64,000 nucleotides of DNA. It comes from Polydactylus sextarius. Its lineage: Eukaryota; Chordata; Actinopteri; Polynemidae. The notes under the pieces are model-generated. The model was not told where the DNA came from. It searched no databases and saw nothing but the letters and a program-made list of their open reading frames with translations. The stretch lies in assembly GCA_016801845.1 (NCBI GenBank), contig CM028918.1, positions 14,473,501 through 14,537,500 of the forward strand, in the 5' to 3' direction. Shown here one piece after another: positions 62,023 through 64,000 of this stretch (position 1 is its first letter; each line of letters opens with the position of its first letter). The translations under genes and the position numbers were made by a program.

Positions 62023-62067
<45 letters not shown>
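62023..62067. repeat. (CA)n microsatellite
   Basis: About 22 uninterrupted CA units; a shorter (AC)n lies at 62274-62297. Confidence 0.95.
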
Positions 62068-62069
<2 letters not shown>

Positions 62070-63297
62070 CTGAGCTCTCTCCCTTTCATTACTGATGGAG
62101 TATCCACTCTCAGCCAGCTGTCTGCTGGGTTTTAGGGGTCCCAATGCCACTCACTGGCTATTGAATAATGACCCTGAGAGACCCAGCTTTAGCCTAATCC
62201 CCACTTGAAAGCTATCCTTCCTCTAATTCAATCCCTCTTTAAACCCTCGCTGGAGACAGACGAGTGGTGCAAAACACACACACACACACACACACATACA
62301 CTCCTGGGTTAATGCAGCCAGACTTGAGTGACTCTTCCAACAACACACTAAAACTGAATAATGACACAAACCTCAAGGAAATCAGGATGTAACATTTACT
62401 AACATTTACATTTACTATAGGATTTTACGTCCTATAGTATAAATGATTTAAGGACATATTGAGGTTTTTACATTTATAATGTGCAGTTATATTGTTAATT
62501 TCAAAGAGAGACATGATGTGGTAGAAATTTGACTGAGTGGCTTAACTGACCAACAATCAAGTGCCAAATGCTTATAAGATTTCTTTGTAGTTATTTCTCT
62601 CGAGAGGATCTTTGGATCCTACCAATTAAAAGTGTTGTTTACCTTATGTATAAGGATAAAATGTTTGTTAATCCTGATTGTTTATGGCTTTCATATCAAA
62701 TTTTGTGATTCAAAAATATGCCATTGAACATCATGGAGCCAAAAATAATAATCGCAATATCAGCTAAATCCTGTCAGTGTTCTCATGATAATTAGAGTGC
62801 TCCACTTAGTTTAAAATGTAAGCACATTTTTAGCCTTTTTGAGCAGTTGTGTAGCTTTTTTTTTTTTTTTAACCCTGTGTCTACTGGGAAGATTAACTTA
62901 TACTTATAACTTATAGAATGGAATATGCGATATAACATGCAGAATAAATTACTTTGCATTTCATTAATATGCAGTTCTGAACTGATGTACAGGGCACTGT
63001 GAAATTCTCTGAGTTAAAGAAGCATATTTTGGTGTGTTGTGGATGAGGATTTCCTGTTCATACGGGCTGCTGACTCTCTGTAAGTAGTGGTCTATAGAGA
63101 AGACATCATTGTCAGAGGCTTGATCTCACCTCATGTACAAAAAGATAGCAAACCATTTAGAAAACCTTAGCCTTGACATTGTGTGGTGTACTTCACTGGA
63201 AAAACACACATTTATACAAATACAAATTTCCAAATGAGAATTTGGGTAAGCTTTACTATTTTTAATTACAACACAATAATCCATGAAACCACACTTG

Positions 63298-63299
<2 letters not shown>

Positions 63300-63363
<64 letters not shown>
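63300..63363. repeat. (TA)n microsatellite, about 32 units
   Basis: Pure TA repeat of about 64 bp. Such tracts can extrude cruciforms and are often collapsed or expanded in assemblies. Confidence 0.95.
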
Positions 63364-63365
<2 letters not shown>

Positions 63366-64000
63366 CTCAACAACAATTACTCAGAAACAAATGTTTTTGA
63401 TATTTCATTCAATCTGGATTTTCTTTATTTCAAAATGAGACCACCCAAAAATAAATAAAGAAAAAACATCAAGGTTTTTCCTTTTTTACTAGAATCTTCT
63501 GTTGTTTCTTAGAGAAGAACAGACACAAGTTCAAGAAAGATTATTCTGATTTTGAAATGTTTGACGTCCATGTTGGAGGCAGTATCAAATGCTGTGTCAA
63601 ACAAAACACCTTCATTAAGGTTCCCATATATCTGTCTTGGCCACCATAACACTCACACACATGAAAAAAAGAACAGACCCATTTACTGATAGATTTTAAA
63701 TACTTTTACATAACAAGTAAGAAGTAAGTAATGTAGACATTTAATGGACTTGAACGCAACATACCCTTTCGGACAGTGTCATTTATACTGTTTAAAATGC
63801 TCTGTAGTTATACAGTGAATAGGCTCCCCCAAGAGGACAATATATTCATTAATGTTACATCTCTGGAGGTGTGTTAAAGACTAGACAATTGTTATCTTTA
63901 GCACAATACAATTCATGAAAACTGAACCACTAAAAATCAAAGAACAAATAAAACCTAATGACAAAAAAGGTAGTTGGGTTAATCAGTTACAAAAAGTAAT

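Larger units (their letters stand above)
60000..64000. other. Intergenic DNA with microsatellites, no gene recognised
   Basis: Apart from the repeats listed here and a possible piscidin intron fossil near 61832, nothing coding was recognised. The minus-strand open frame at 60349-60582 lacks splice signals and family resemblance. Confidence 0.45.

Overview
The window is vertebrate nuclear DNA, almost certainly from a percomorph teleost fish. It is AT-rich and mostly non-coding, has spliced genes with GT-AG introns, many (AC)n, (GT)n and (GA)n microsatellites, and relics of Tc1, hAT and Rex1/CR1-like elements plus a teleost tRNA-type SINE. The genes that can be read are piscidins, a host-defence peptide family known from higher teleosts. 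There is no bacterial or viral content.

Region 1-39 kb is gene-poor. It holds a decayed Tc1-like copy (1.77-2.17 kb), a three-fold repeat of paired ATTGT/ACAAT motifs (2.33-2.47 kb), a dead hAT transposase (8.8-9.3 kb), a 26-bp perfect palindrome (10.72 kb), two unassigned exon-like segments (11.5 and 17.9 kb), a possible enhancer with PBX/HOX-type and octamer motifs (22.0-22.1 kb), a truncated SINE (31.0-31.2 kb) and many simple repeats. No long coding gene is recognisable there.

Region 39.2-54.5 kb is the core: a minus-strand piscidin cluster. From low to high coordinate it has a piscidin-4-like pseudogene with a one-base frameshift (39.2-40.5 kb), an intact piscidin-4-like gene (42.3-44.1 kb, 82 aa), and two tandemly duplicated piscidin-1-like genes (50.2-51.6 and 52.4-53.9 kb, 65 aa each). 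A truncated third duplication unit with no peptide exon lies at 54.19-54.49 kb. The three intact genes share one plan: TATA box, non-coding exon 1, exon 2 (signal peptide plus start of the mature peptide), a tiny exon 3 (19 or 40 nt), exon 4 (acidic tail and stop) and a poly(A) signal. Each promoter has a C/EBP-like site just upstream of its TATA box. Between the two piscidin classes lie a frameshifted multi-pass membrane protein relic (44.7-45.7 kb), a Tc1 relic (47.7 kb) and a strand-asymmetric segment (48.5-49.6 kb).

Region 54.5-64 kb is transposon-rich. A Rex1/CR1-like LINE fragment (55.1-57.8 kb) is interrupted by a Tc1-like element (55.60-57.21 kb) and by a MITE-like insertion (57.26-57.56 kb). 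A TATA box followed by a short ATG exon with a splice donor lies at 59.92-59.99 kb. The rest is low-complexity intergenic DNA ending near a 64-bp (TA)n tract.

The piscidin exons were read by hand translation on the reverse strand and fit the family in signal peptide, intron phase and mature-peptide pattern. Everything else is transposon debris or low-confidence candidates.
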